DNA from: CALBTQ01 sp036725605
GTDB taxonomy: Bacteria > Lernaellota > Lernaellaia > Lernaellales > Lernaellaceae
Assembly: GCA_036725605.1 (NCBI GenBank)
Contig: DAIMDW010000031.1
Coordinates: forward strand, 6,232-70,231
Length of the DNA stretch: 64,000 bases
Reading direction: 5' to 3'
The notes under the pieces were generated by a model. It did no database searches, was not told where the DNA came from, and saw only the letters and a program-made list of their open reading frames with translations. Each line of letters starts with the position of its first letter. Position 1 is the stretch's first letter. A program made the translations under genes and the position numbers. Shown here one piece after another: positions 41,893-49,766 of the stretch.

Positions 41893-43218
41893 CTACTCGG
41901 CCTGGGTGCGCACGATGAACGAACTGTCGGCAGCCAGCATGCCGGCCGACACGTCCAGTTGCACGGTGTTGCCGTCCAGTCGCTTTCCGTTCGAGCCGAC
42001 GATCGGCCGCGCGCTGTGGACGATCAACCGCCCGAGTTGCGGTTCGGGCGTTATGCTCAAAACCGGATTGCCTTGTTGCAGCCAATACACCAGCCGGAAA
42101 CGATACACCCAGTGATCGTTGTCGCGCCGCAAGCGGACGTTGTCCTCCAGCGAATACAGCGGAATCGGATTGCGCGTGGTGCGCCGCACCTCGACGCCCG
42201 CCCGCCCGTCGGGGCCGGTGACGGATTTGACCTCGATGGCGTAGTTGTTTTTCAGATCGGGCAGCAGGTTCAGCAAGAGCAGATCGCGCTCGGCGAGGTA
42301 CTGCGCCGATTCGCCGTAGTAGGTGCGCACCGCGGTGAGCATCATCTTTTCCGTGTCGACCAGGTCGACGTGCAGTTCGAACTGCGAATCGACGGTCGCC
42401 TGCGCCACGGCCCTTTGCAGTTCCCGCTTCTCACGGAGTTTTTTCAGGATCTCCAAAATTTTCGCGAACTGCGGCGACGGCTCGGGGATCATCTCCCGGC
42501 GCTTGGCCGCCAGTTCCTCCGCGCTCAGCGGCGCGCCGACGAACCGCGCGGTGAAGTTGCCCTTGGCCAACAGCGTCAGCGGACCGGTGAACACCACCGC
42601 GCCGTCGTCCAGCCGGCTCAACTCCACATTCTCGTACGGGTCGGCGTAATTGGTTGCCGGCGACGGACGCGGTCCGCGCATGAACAACTGCATTTTAAGT
42701 TCGCCGCCATTTTCTTCCAATTGTTGGTTGAATTCCGGATTGTCCTGCATCTCTTCCAGCAGGTCGGGAGAGTCGGTTTTCAGGTTGACCGACCAGGTGA
42801 TCTCGCCGTTGGCCGCCGGCGCCGATTCGTTCATCGACAGTTGAATGTATCCCTGATCGCCGGCGTACGCGTTCCAGGTCTCCAGCGAGTCGAAGGAGTA
42901 GAAGACGTTCACCCGCAATCCCTCGTCGGTGAGATAGAAGCCGAAGTCGATCAGCTCGATGCCCTCCGGCAAGTCGCTCACTAGGTCGTCCATCTCGCCC
43001 GCGGAAGAGTTGTTTTCCATGTATTCGATGAACATCTCGTTGATGTCCTGCTGTCCCCGCTGGGCCAGGAGCATCGCCAGTTCGTCCGATACGATATTGA
43101 TCGAAAAGCCGTAGGTCCCCGAACCGTCCGGCAACAGGTTGACGTGTACTTCCAGGGTGATGCAGCCGGTCAGCGCGAAGGCGATGACCACGGCCAGCAT
43201 GACGCGAACGATACGCAT
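41893..43218 (-). CDS. Family A lipoprotein, copy 2
   Basis: 441 residues. Signal AVVIAFALTGC (Cys19), then ITLEVHVNLLPDGSGTYGF, an opening also found in LppM-like lipoproteins (weak resemblance only). It is a paralogue of 45201-46514: both have VxLLPDGSGTYxF/x, a SxxxWNAxAG block, a PSPQFAKILEILKKLRE / PTPEYKKILAVVERLKE helix, RRxx-NDxxVYxF, and a C-terminal strand xxIVRxxAx. The start is the ATG with AGGGAGGACTC upstream. Function is unknown. Confidence 0.8.
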   Translation of the reverse strand: MRIVRVMLAVVIAFALTGCITLEVHVNLLPDGSGTYGFSINIVSDELAMLLAQRGQQDINEMFIEYMENNSSAGEMDDLVSDLPEGIELIDFGFYLTDEGLRVNVFYSFDSLETWNAYAGDQGYIQLSMNESAPAANGEITWSVNLKTDSPDLLEEMQDNPEFNQQLEENGGELKMQLFMRGPRPSPATNYADPYENVELSRLDDGAVVFTGPLTLLAKGNFTARFVGAPLSAEELAAKRREMIPEPSPQFAKILEILKKLREKRELQRAVAQATVDSQFELHVDLVDTEKMMLTAVRTYYGESAQYLAERDLLLLNLLPDLKNNYAIEVKSVTGPDGRAGVEVRRTTRNPIPLYSLEDNVRLRRDNDHWVYRFRLVYWLQQGNPVLSITPEPQLGRLIVHSARPIVGSNGKRLDGNTVQLDVSAGMLAADSSFIVRTQAE

Positions 43219-43263
43219 GAGTCCTCCCTTGTTTCTCTCGCGTGGGCGCGTTCCTATTTCCAC

Positions 43264-43899
43264 TTACCGGTTGGCGAGCACCGTGAGTTCGCTTTCGGCG
43301 GCGGCCAGCTTGCCGGGCCGTTTTTTCTTTTTCGGCCCGTCATCCAATTCGGCGGGGCATTCGTCGTTGGGATCGACCCAGAACACGAAGCGCGCCGCCA
43401 GTTCGCCGTCGATTTCCACTTCCGTCACGTGCGGGCCGGGCGCGTCGCCATCGGACAATCGCCAGACCACGAAGCCGATCCAGCGGCCGTCGCCGGTCAC
43501 TTCGCGCTCGGTCGTGACGGAGCGCCGGTCGTTGCTGAGCCGGTCGGATCCTTCCGCCGCTCCCCACGTGGCCGGCGGGGCGGGCAGGGTGAAGCGCTCG
43601 GTCACCTTGGCGTCGGCCGCGACCGGATGCTTGAGTTTGAGGCTCCAACCGAAGGCCCGGTTGGCGCAGAAGGGAATGTGGTTGGTTTCCACGAACTGGT
43701 TCTGACGCTGCTTGGCGTGCCAATAGCCGAAGTGCGCCTCCTCGACGATCGAGCCCACCCGCGGCCGGGCCGTTTGGGCGGCGTCGAGACCGTCCGGATC
43801 GTACGTCAGCGCCGGCGTGCGCGGGCGCATTGTCTGACACGACACCAACCACACGATCGCCAACGACAACAAGACGATCCATAACGTTCGCCGGTTCAT
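43264..43899 (-). CDS. Family C lipoprotein, copy 1
   Basis: 211 residues. Signal WIVLLSLAIVWLVSC (Cys21). It shares its ordered motif set with the 37930-38559 protein (HFGYW, FVETNHIPF, FGWSLKLKHP, ERFTLPAPPATWG, DGDAPGPHVTEVEIDG, AARFVFW). A Lys-rich tail replaces the acidic tail of its paralogue. It sits between B copy 1 and A copy 2, so the order is A1-B1-C1-A2-B2. The ATG at 43899 is preferred over a GTG at 43905. Function is unknown. Confidence 0.75.
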   Translation of the reverse strand: MNRRTLWIVLLSLAIVWLVSCQTMRPRTPALTYDPDGLDAAQTARPRVGSIVEEAHFGYWHAKQRQNQFVETNHIPFCANRAFGWSLKLKHPVAADAKVTERFTLPAPPATWGAAEGSDRLSNDRRSVTTEREVTGDGRWIGFVVWRLSDGDAPGPHVTEVEIDGELAARFVFWVDPNDECPAELDDGPKKKKRPGKLAAAESELTVLANR

Positions 43900-43979
43900 A
43901 AACACCTCTCCCCTGTCGGATTATTTAACAATGATAAAATAGCACATACGGCCCGGCGGCGAAAAGGGTAAATAAATTT

Positions 43980-45188
43980 TCAGGGGCGCAGCGGAATTGG
44001 CGTGTTCGCCGTCAGTTCCTTCGCGCGTACGATGTGCTGCGTTTCGCGTCCGTCGGCGAAGGTCACCTTGACCACCATCGTCGGGCGCTCGCCGTCGGTT
44101 TGCGTCGTGTCCACTTTGGGCGTGAAGAACGTCGCCGAAGAGCCATCTTTGGCGATGGCGAACATGCCCTCAAGCTGCTCGGCGGCAAACGGCCGGCGCG
44201 AACGATACCCCGCGGCCAGCCGGTCTTGCCCGTCCAGCGCGACCAGTTCCATCCAGGAAAAATAGTTGGCGGCGATCTCGGGCAGCAGCATTTCGTCGAC
44301 GCGGCGGTAATAGGGGCCGTACTGCCCGCTGACCTCGTCGGTCAACCACAGCAGCGCCAGATCGACGCGGCCCTTTTTGTCCAGCCGCGCGTGCAGCACC
44401 GGAATGAACCGGCCGCCCAGCCGCCGCGTGAAGAGGGCGAAATTCTCCTGTCCGCCTTCGCCGTCGGTCACCGTGGCGAACGCCTTGGTCGGCGGCTGGT
44501 CCGCCATCGCCAGCGGCGCGGCCTTGGCCGTCTTCACCGCCAGGTGCGCATCGAGCGGCTGTTCGTATTGATCGCCCCTGACGCTCCACACGTAGGCGCC
44601 CTCGTCGCGCCGCGTATCGGGCGCGATCGTCTCCAGCGCGCCGGGCAGGTTCACCGCGACGGTCAGCGAACTGGCCTGGAGCATTTGTTTTTGTTCGCCC
44701 ATGCCGCTCGGATTATCCTCGTAGTAGCGGCCGATGCGCACGATTTTTTGCTGGTCGATGCGCTCGGCGTGCAGCGTGAAGTCGAAGCCCTTCGTGCGTT
44801 TGCAAAACAGCGTCTTTTTGTGCTGGAGCTTCGTGTCCAGACCCAGCAGCGCCAGGTAGGCGCTCAGCGCTTTGCCGTCGGCGAACAGCAATTGCCGCTC
44901 GATGACCGTCTTGTTGGCTTCGGCGACCACCGCCACGCCGGCCAGGGTCAGCCCTTCGATCGCCGCGGCGTCGGCGGCGGTGGATTCTTGCAGTTCCTTG
45001 GTCAGCGCGGCCGTGTCGGTCTGCATCGACGACAGGCGCATATTGAAGGCGGCGGTCGGCAGCTTGACCGCGTGCGTCAGCAAGCCCTCGCCGGTTTCGA
45101 ACACGTGCACGCGCAAATCGACCTCGTAGCAGCCGGTCAGCAACAGGACCAACGTCAACAGCACGGATACGATCAGGATTTTTTTCAT
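43980..45188 (-). CDS. Family B lipoprotein, copy 1
   Basis: 402 residues. Signal VLLTLVLLLTGC (Cys20), then YEVDLRVHVFETGEGLLTHAVKLP. Paralogue of 40657-41880 over the full length, including the ADGKALSAYLALLGL region, a Cys in LFCKRTKGFD, the central VLHAR block and the C-terminal FADGRETQHIVRAKEL. Its ATG lies 12 bases after the stop of family A copy 1, exactly the spacing seen for the second A-B pair, and AGGAG precedes it. No known family; a co-evolving A-B pair is indicated. Confidence 0.8.
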   Translation of the reverse strand: MKKILIVSVLLTLVLLLTGCYEVDLRVHVFETGEGLLTHAVKLPTAAFNMRLSSMQTDTAALTKELQESTAADAAAIEGLTLAGVAVVAEANKTVIERQLLFADGKALSAYLALLGLDTKLQHKKTLFCKRTKGFDFTLHAERIDQQKIVRIGRYYEDNPSGMGEQKQMLQASSLTVAVNLPGALETIAPDTRRDEGAYVWSVRGDQYEQPLDAHLAVKTAKAAPLAMADQPPTKAFATVTDGEGGQENFALFTRRLGGRFIPVLHARLDKKGRVDLALLWLTDEVSGQYGPYYRRVDEMLLPEIAANYFSWMELVALDGQDRLAAGYRSRRPFAAEQLEGMFAIAKDGSSATFFTPKVDTTQTDGERPTMVVKVTFADGRETQHIVRAKELTANTPIPLRP

Positions 45189-45200
45189 CGCGTGTATCTC

Positions 45201-46514
45201 CTACTTGGCCGCCGGGATGCGGACGATCAACATCGAGGGACCGGCCAGGTGGTCGGCGGTGAATTCCATCTCCACTGTGCGGTCGTTCATCTTTTCGCCG
45301 TTGGTGCCGGAGACCGCGCGCGGCATGCTGACGATCAGCATGCCCAGCGGCTGCTCGGGCGCCTCTTCGAGCGCGCCGAAGGTCAGCAGCGGGCCGACGG
45401 CGAAGCTGTACACCAGTTCGTCGTTGTCGCGCCGCACGCTGATCAACTCGCCGAACGCGCCGGCCGGCAGCGGCTGCCGCCGTTTGCGCTCGAAGACCGT
45501 CGTGTTTCCGTTCCCGAATTTGGTCGTACGCGAAATGGTGCAATTGTAATTGGCGTTGACCTCCGGCAGCAGGTAGTGCAGCAGCGCCTCGCGCTCGGCC
45601 ATCAACTCGCCCGCCGCCCCGCGGAACATGCGCCCCTGCGTTATGCCGATTGTCCCGTCCTCGTTCACGGTCAGGTGCAGGAGAAACGTGCTGTCCACGA
45701 TCGCCGCCTGCGCCGCGGCCTTTAAGTGTTCGCTTTCCTTGAGCCGCTCGACGACGGCCAGGATCTTTTTGTATTCCGGCGTCGGTTCCGGAGCGAGTAT
45801 CTCGCGCCGCTTGCTCAGTTCCGGGGCAGAGAAGGGCAGACCGGCGAAACGCCCGATCATCTTCGTCGGGCGCGTCATCAGATCCATCTTGCCGACGTAC
45901 TCCACCGCGCCGTCGACCGTGCGGTTGATCGTCGCGCCTTCCACCGGCTCGCCGAAGTTCTCGCGTTCGGCTTCGCGCGGACCTTCGATGATGATCTTCA
46001 CCTGGCCCTGGTTTTCCTGGCCGCCCAGCATCGGTTGTTCGCCGCCTTCTTCGCCCATGCCGGGCAATTCCCGGCCGGCCATGTCGACCGTCACGGTCCA
46101 GCGCACGGTCGGCTCGGTGTTGGTCTTGCCCGTCGGCGCCTGGGTGGTCAACGAAAACTGCGGATACCGCGACGAGCCGGCGAACGCGTTCCAGGCCTGC
46201 GTGGAAGTGAAGGAGAACGTCAGACCCATACGGCACACGCGCTCGACGCAGTACGCTTCGGCATGCACGATGCGTACGTCCGGCGTGTTCTTGAGTTCCT
46301 CCTCGGCCTTGATCAACGCCAGGGCCATCAGGTCCTTGATGTCGGAAATGCCGCGCTGATCCATCACCAGGTCGATCAAGTCCTGCGGTATCTCCACCGC
46401 CTCGAAATAGGTGCCGCTGCCGTCGGGCAGCAGGCGGACGCGGATTTCGTTGTCCAGGCAGCCCGCCAGCACGAGCAGTAACGCCAGGACCGTCAGGATA
46501 CGCATCAGGCGCAT
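45201..46514 (-). CDS. Family A lipoprotein, copy 1
   Basis: 437 residues. Signal VLALLLVLAGC (Cys19), then LDNEIRVRLLPDGSGTYFEAVEIP. Shares its architecture with 41893-43218, with a central helical stretch (about 245-275) and C-terminal strands. Differs by Gly/Glu insertions near residue 155 (GMGEEGGEQPMLGG). Strong GGGAGG five bases before the ATG. First gene of the A1-B1-C1-A2-B2 row, 79 bases after the ArsA-partner gene, so it may share its transcript. Function is unknown. Confidence 0.8.
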   Translation of the reverse strand: MRLMRILTVLALLLVLAGCLDNEIRVRLLPDGSGTYFEAVEIPQDLIDLVMDQRGISDIKDLMALALIKAEEELKNTPDVRIVHAEAYCVERVCRMGLTFSFTSTQAWNAFAGSSRYPQFSLTTQAPTGKTNTEPTVRWTVTVDMAGRELPGMGEEGGEQPMLGGQENQGQVKIIIEGPREAERENFGEPVEGATINRTVDGAVEYVGKMDLMTRPTKMIGRFAGLPFSAPELSKRREILAPEPTPEYKKILAVVERLKESEHLKAAAQAAIVDSTFLLHLTVNEDGTIGITQGRMFRGAAGELMAEREALLHYLLPEVNANYNCTISRTTKFGNGNTTVFERKRRQPLPAGAFGELISVRRDNDELVYSFAVGPLLTFGALEEAPEQPLGMLIVSMPRAVSGTNGEKMNDRTVEMEFTADHLAGPSMLIVRIPAAK

Positions 46515-46593
46515 GAAACCTCCCGTTGAAAAGTGAAACGGCCGCCGTGGGCCGGTACAGTTAGGACACGCGCAAACGCGATTCGGTTCGCGT

Positions 46594-47049
46594 TTATTCG
46601 ATTTCCACCTTGGTAATGCGCGGCTTGGGGGCGTGCGGATCGTGATCGCGTTCGTGCAGCAGGAATTTTTTCAGCGCCATGAGCGCCTCGACCTTGAGCA
46701 CGTCGCGTTCGCCGCTGGCGAAACGCCCGGTGCGCTCGGCCTCCTTGTCCAGCAGCTCGACCAACTGATCCAGCGCCTCTTTGCGCGCCTTGATGATCTC
46801 GTCCGGCGGCGGTCCGGGCAGGTGTGAAATGGCGTAGTCGATGCCCGCCGCCGCGCCCTCGAAAAAGTACACCGGCAATCCGCCGATCGACTCGGGCGCT
46901 TCGCCGGACAGTTCGGCCAACAGCTTGATCACCTCGCGCAACGCGACCAGAATCTCGCGCTGGCCGACGAGAAAATGCCCCTTGGCGTTTTCCAGCCGAT
47001 TGAGCACGTCGTGCAGATGAATCTGCGTGCGTTCGTCGTTTTCGTTCAC
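46594..47049 (-). CDS. Small helical partner of the ArsA-like ATPase
   Basis: 151 residues, GTG start overlapping the ATPase stop (GTGA). Mostly helical and acidic: LNRLENAKGHFLVGQREILVALREVIKLLAEL and ALDQLVELLDKEAERTG, with a conserved-looking IGGLPVYFFEGAAAGIDYAISH segment and a basic/His tail (HERDHDPHAPKPR). No signal peptide. I do not recognise the family. Coupled translation suggests a complex with the ATPase, perhaps as adaptor. Confidence 0.65.
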   Translation of the reverse strand: MNENDERTQIHLHDVLNRLENAKGHFLVGQREILVALREVIKLLAELSGEAPESIGGLPVYFFEGAAAGIDYAISHLPGPPPDEIIKARKEALDQLVELLDKEAERTGRFASGERDVLKVEALMALKKFLLHERDHDPHAPKPRITKVEIE

Positions 47050-48215
47050 ACCGTTTCCTTGGTGAAGAGAATGCGAAACGTCTCGCGGTCGAGCTTGGCC
47101 TTGGTCACTTGGTGATCGGCCAGTTGCCGCGGCAGCAGCAAGTGACGCACGTAACCGCCGGCGGTGACGATCAACTCGCCTTCCTTGACCAGCAGCTCGA
47201 CCTGGTTTTTGGTGATGCCCGGCAGGTGCAGCCGCATTTCGTAGGTGCCGTTCGCGCCCTCCAGTTCGAAGGGCCGGCCGCGATGCAGCACCGCCGCCGG
47301 CTCGCTGCCGTCGAACAACTCTTCGGCCACCGTGCCCACCGCGCGCAGGCCGGTCATCTCCTTGGGGAACAACCGGCAGCGCAGCAGCGGCAACGGCGCG
47401 AACGCGGTGCGGATTTCCTCCAGGTGCTGCGCCTGAATGTCCAGCCACTGCGCCAGGTACGCGCCGACCTCGTTGGGCAGCAGCCGGTTGACCACCACCG
47501 CGTCGACCGGATACCCGTACAGGCTCAGACAGGTGTAGGCCCGCCGGCTTTCGGCCAGCACCATCTTCTCCGCGTTGGTCACCAGCCGCACGCTGGTGCG
47601 GTCCGGATCGGTCAGCAGGTCCTTGATGTCCATCATGCGCTTGTACAGGTCCTCGGCCTGCCCGAACACCTCGTCGCCCGGCAGCGGCGCCTTGATGATG
47701 CGCTCGGCCATCGGCCGCACCGCCTTGACCAGCTTGCGCTCGATGTCGAAGAAGCGGTTCATGTACCAGTCCACCACGTCGGTGAAGCCCAGCAGTTGCA
47801 GCGTGGCCCCCGTCGGCGCGCAGTCCAGAATCGCCAGGTCGTACTTGCCCGCTTCGTTCAGTTCCAGCAGACGCAGCAGTGAAAAAAGGTCCTCCATCCC
47901 CGGCAGGACCGACAGCTCGTCGGCGATCGCCTCGCCGTAGCCGCGGCTGGACAGAAAATGCTTGATGTACGTCTGGATCGTGCCCCAATTCAGCGCCAGT
48001 TCGTGGCGCACGTCGACCTCGCAGGCGTACAGGTTGGTGGCGATGCGCACCGGCTCGGGACCGATGGGTTTTTCGAACAAATCCGAAAGGCTGTGGGCGG
48101 CGTCGGTGGACAACACGATGGTTTTCAAGCCTTTTTTGGCGCAGGCGACCGCCGTGGCCGCGCTGACCGTCGTTTTGCCCACACCGCCCTTGCCGGTGTA
48201 TAAAATGACGCGCAT
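47046..48215 (-). CDS. ArsA/Get3-type ATPase with C-terminal HSP20-like domain
   Basis: 389 residues. Deviant Walker A GKGGVGKTT (8-16) with A'-type Lys at 9, switch I DAAHSLSDLF, switch II region DLAILDCAPTGATLQLL, and the adenine region VVVNRLLPNE. The last about 75 residues (GANGTYEMRLHLPGITKNQVELLVKEGELIV) form the alpha-crystallin-like domain found on bacterial ArsA homologues. No arsenite-binding Cys triad is apparent. Such proteins probably chaperone membrane or lipid-linked clients, not arsenite. It follows the beta-helix lipoprotein genes by 56 bases. Confidence 0.88.
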   Translation of the reverse strand: MRVILYTGKGGVGKTTVSAATAVACAKKGLKTIVLSTDAAHSLSDLFEKPIGPEPVRIATNLYACEVDVRHELALNWGTIQTYIKHFLSSRGYGEAIADELSVLPGMEDLFSLLRLLELNEAGKYDLAILDCAPTGATLQLLGFTDVVDWYMNRFFDIERKLVKAVRPMAERIIKAPLPGDEVFGQAEDLYKRMMDIKDLLTDPDRTSVRLVTNAEKMVLAESRRAYTCLSLYGYPVDAVVVNRLLPNEVGAYLAQWLDIQAQHLEEIRTAFAPLPLLRCRLFPKEMTGLRAVGTVAEELFDGSEPAAVLHRGRPFELEGANGTYEMRLHLPGITKNQVELLVKEGELIVTAGGYVRHLLLPRQLADHQVTKAKLDRETFRILFTKETV

Positions 48216-48271
48216 GCACCTATCCCGTTGTTGAATTCCGGAGCTAACCATGGCATTGCGGGCCGCGCAGG

Positions 48272-49756
48272 TCAAGGCTGGCGCGCGGCGATGTACTCGT
48301 CCATGCCGATGTCCCAGCCGGCGCCGCTGGGGCGCGCGTCGCCTTCGAAGTCGTAAAAAACTTCGGGTCGATCGTACCAGGGTGTGGGGTCGATGCCCGC
48401 GTCGATACACGGGCTGCCTTCCGCCAGGTGCGCGTAATAATCGCCGGTCAGCATCGGTTCCTGCGCGATGTTGCCGACGGCCGACTCGCATTCGCGCCAC
48501 TCGCAGGCGTTGATTTCGTCGGCGGTGTACAGCGAGTCCCCGCTGCCATTAATCAACATGCCGCCCATCTGATTGTAAAAATCGTTGCCGAATAGATCAA
48601 AAGTGGGAAGGAGATAGGTCTGCGTGACCAGACAGTAGGCTTCGATAATTCCGGTGCCGCTCATGATGATGTTGTTGCCCAGGATATGCGCCCCGCCCGG
48701 CAGCCAGGCTCCCATGGCGAATTGGCCCGTCCCCGGGAAAAGCGTGTTGTGCAGGGTCAGCGTATCGCCGAGGGCGTACATTCCGACGGCGAGCGGCGAA
48801 TAGGCGGTGCGCATCACGTTGTTGATCAGGGTCGCCTGCGCCGCATAGCCCACGAAAACGCCGGTGGCGAGAAAATTCCCTTGTTGGGCAATCAGGATGT
48901 TGCGAATGACTTGCGCCTGCGAAAGGCCGTCGATGAACACCGGCGCGAGAATGCCGTAGCCGAAAGCGCCGGTCTTGCCGGTGATGATCGTATTGCGCTC
49001 CAGCCGCGCCAACCCGCCGTGAATCGCCACCCCGTGACTGTACACGTCCATCTCGGCTTCCGGCTCCAGACAATCCGGGGTCGTAATTATGTTGTCGCGC
49101 AGGCGCACCCGGCCCGCGTTAATGATGACGGTGAACAGGTTGATTCGTTCATTTTCGTAGTCGTACATCGCTTTGCCGGTCAGGCCGAAGCCTTCGACGG
49201 TCAGCGTCGTTTCCCGGTAAAACCGCACCGCGAACGTCTTTTCCTTCGCTTCGATAATCGTCGGGTAATTGCGCGGATTGCGCGTCCAGCCGATCGCCTC
49301 GTAGCCGCCGTACAGCGACGCGGCCGTCGTCACGTTCTCTTGGTATGTTCCCTGCGCGACGAACACGACCTTGCCGGTCGCCGCCGCCAGGTTCGCTCCC
49401 GCCTGCACCGTGCGTTTGGGCTTGCTCATCGTTCCCGGGTAAGAGTCGTCGCCGGTGATCGCGACGAACACTCCGTTTTCGTTCGACGGTTCCGGCGGCT
49501 GCTCCGGCCAATCCTCGGGCGTATCATCGTCGTCGTCGACAGGAGTGAAGTCGTCGTCGTCGTCGGTCGTGTCGTCGTCATCGTCGTCCGGAGAAAAATC
49601 GTCGTTGTCGTCGTCGGGCGTGCCGTCGTCATCATCGTCATTAGCCTGCCCTGAGCCTGTCGAAGGGTCATCGTCGTCGTCGCAATCGCAACCCGAATAA
49701 GCGAAAAGCGTGCAAAACAACAGAACCGCCAAAATGATTGTCGGGCTCTGCTTCAT
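48272..49756 (-). CDS. Asp-linker beta-helix lipoprotein, paralogue 4
   Basis: 494 residues. Lipobox YSGC (Cys23), Asp-rich linker to about residue 95, then a DUF1565-like entry (VFVAITGDDSYPGTMSKPKRT) and a right-handed beta-helix with many N-x-I/V turns. The end, shared by all four paralogues, reads SPCIDAGIDPTPWYDRPE...GWDIGMDEY. The linker contains PSTGSGQA, encoded by an inserted dispersed sequence (49643-49668). GGAGG precedes the ATG. Predicted as a surface-displayed binding or polysaccharide-active protein; no catalytic site is identified. Confidence 0.78.
   Translation of the reverse strand: MKQSPTIILAVLLFCTLFAYSGCDCDDDDDPSTGSGQANDDDDDGTPDDDNDDFSPDDDDDDTTDDDDDFTPVDDDDDTPEDWPEQPPEPSNENGVFVAITGDDSYPGTMSKPKRTVQAGANLAAATGKVVFVAQGTYQENVTTAASLYGGYEAIGWTRNPRNYPTIIEAKEKTFAVRFYRETTLTVEGFGLTGKAMYDYENERINLFTVIINAGRVRLRDNIITTPDCLEPEAEMDVYSHGVAIHGGLARLERNTIITGKTGAFGYGILAPVFIDGLSQAQVIRNILIAQQGNFLATGVFVGYAAQATLINNVMRTAYSPLAVGMYALGDTLTLHNTLFPGTGQFAMGAWLPGGAHILGNNIIMSGTGIIEAYCLVTQTYLLPTFDLFGNDFYNQMGGMLINGSGDSLYTADEINACEWRECESAVGNIAQEPMLTGDYYAHLAEGSPCIDAGIDPTPWYDRPEVFYDFEGDARPSGAGWDIGMDEYIAARQP
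49643..49668. repeat. REP-like sequence inside the Asp-linker coding region
   Basis: AGCCTGCCCTGAGCCTGTCG and the following AAGGGT resemble a widespread dispersed bacterial repeat (CCCTGAGCCTGTCGAAGGG). Here it is in frame on the minus strand and adds Pro-Ser-Thr-Gly-Ser-Gly-Gln-Ala in the middle of an otherwise Asp-only linker. Confidence 0.7.
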
Positions 49757-49766
49757 AAATCCTCCG

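Noticed and set aside
47046..48215. Arsenite efflux ATPase
   Set aside because: The fused HSP20-like domain, the absence of ars genes and the lack of an evident Cys metal site argue against arsenite transport.
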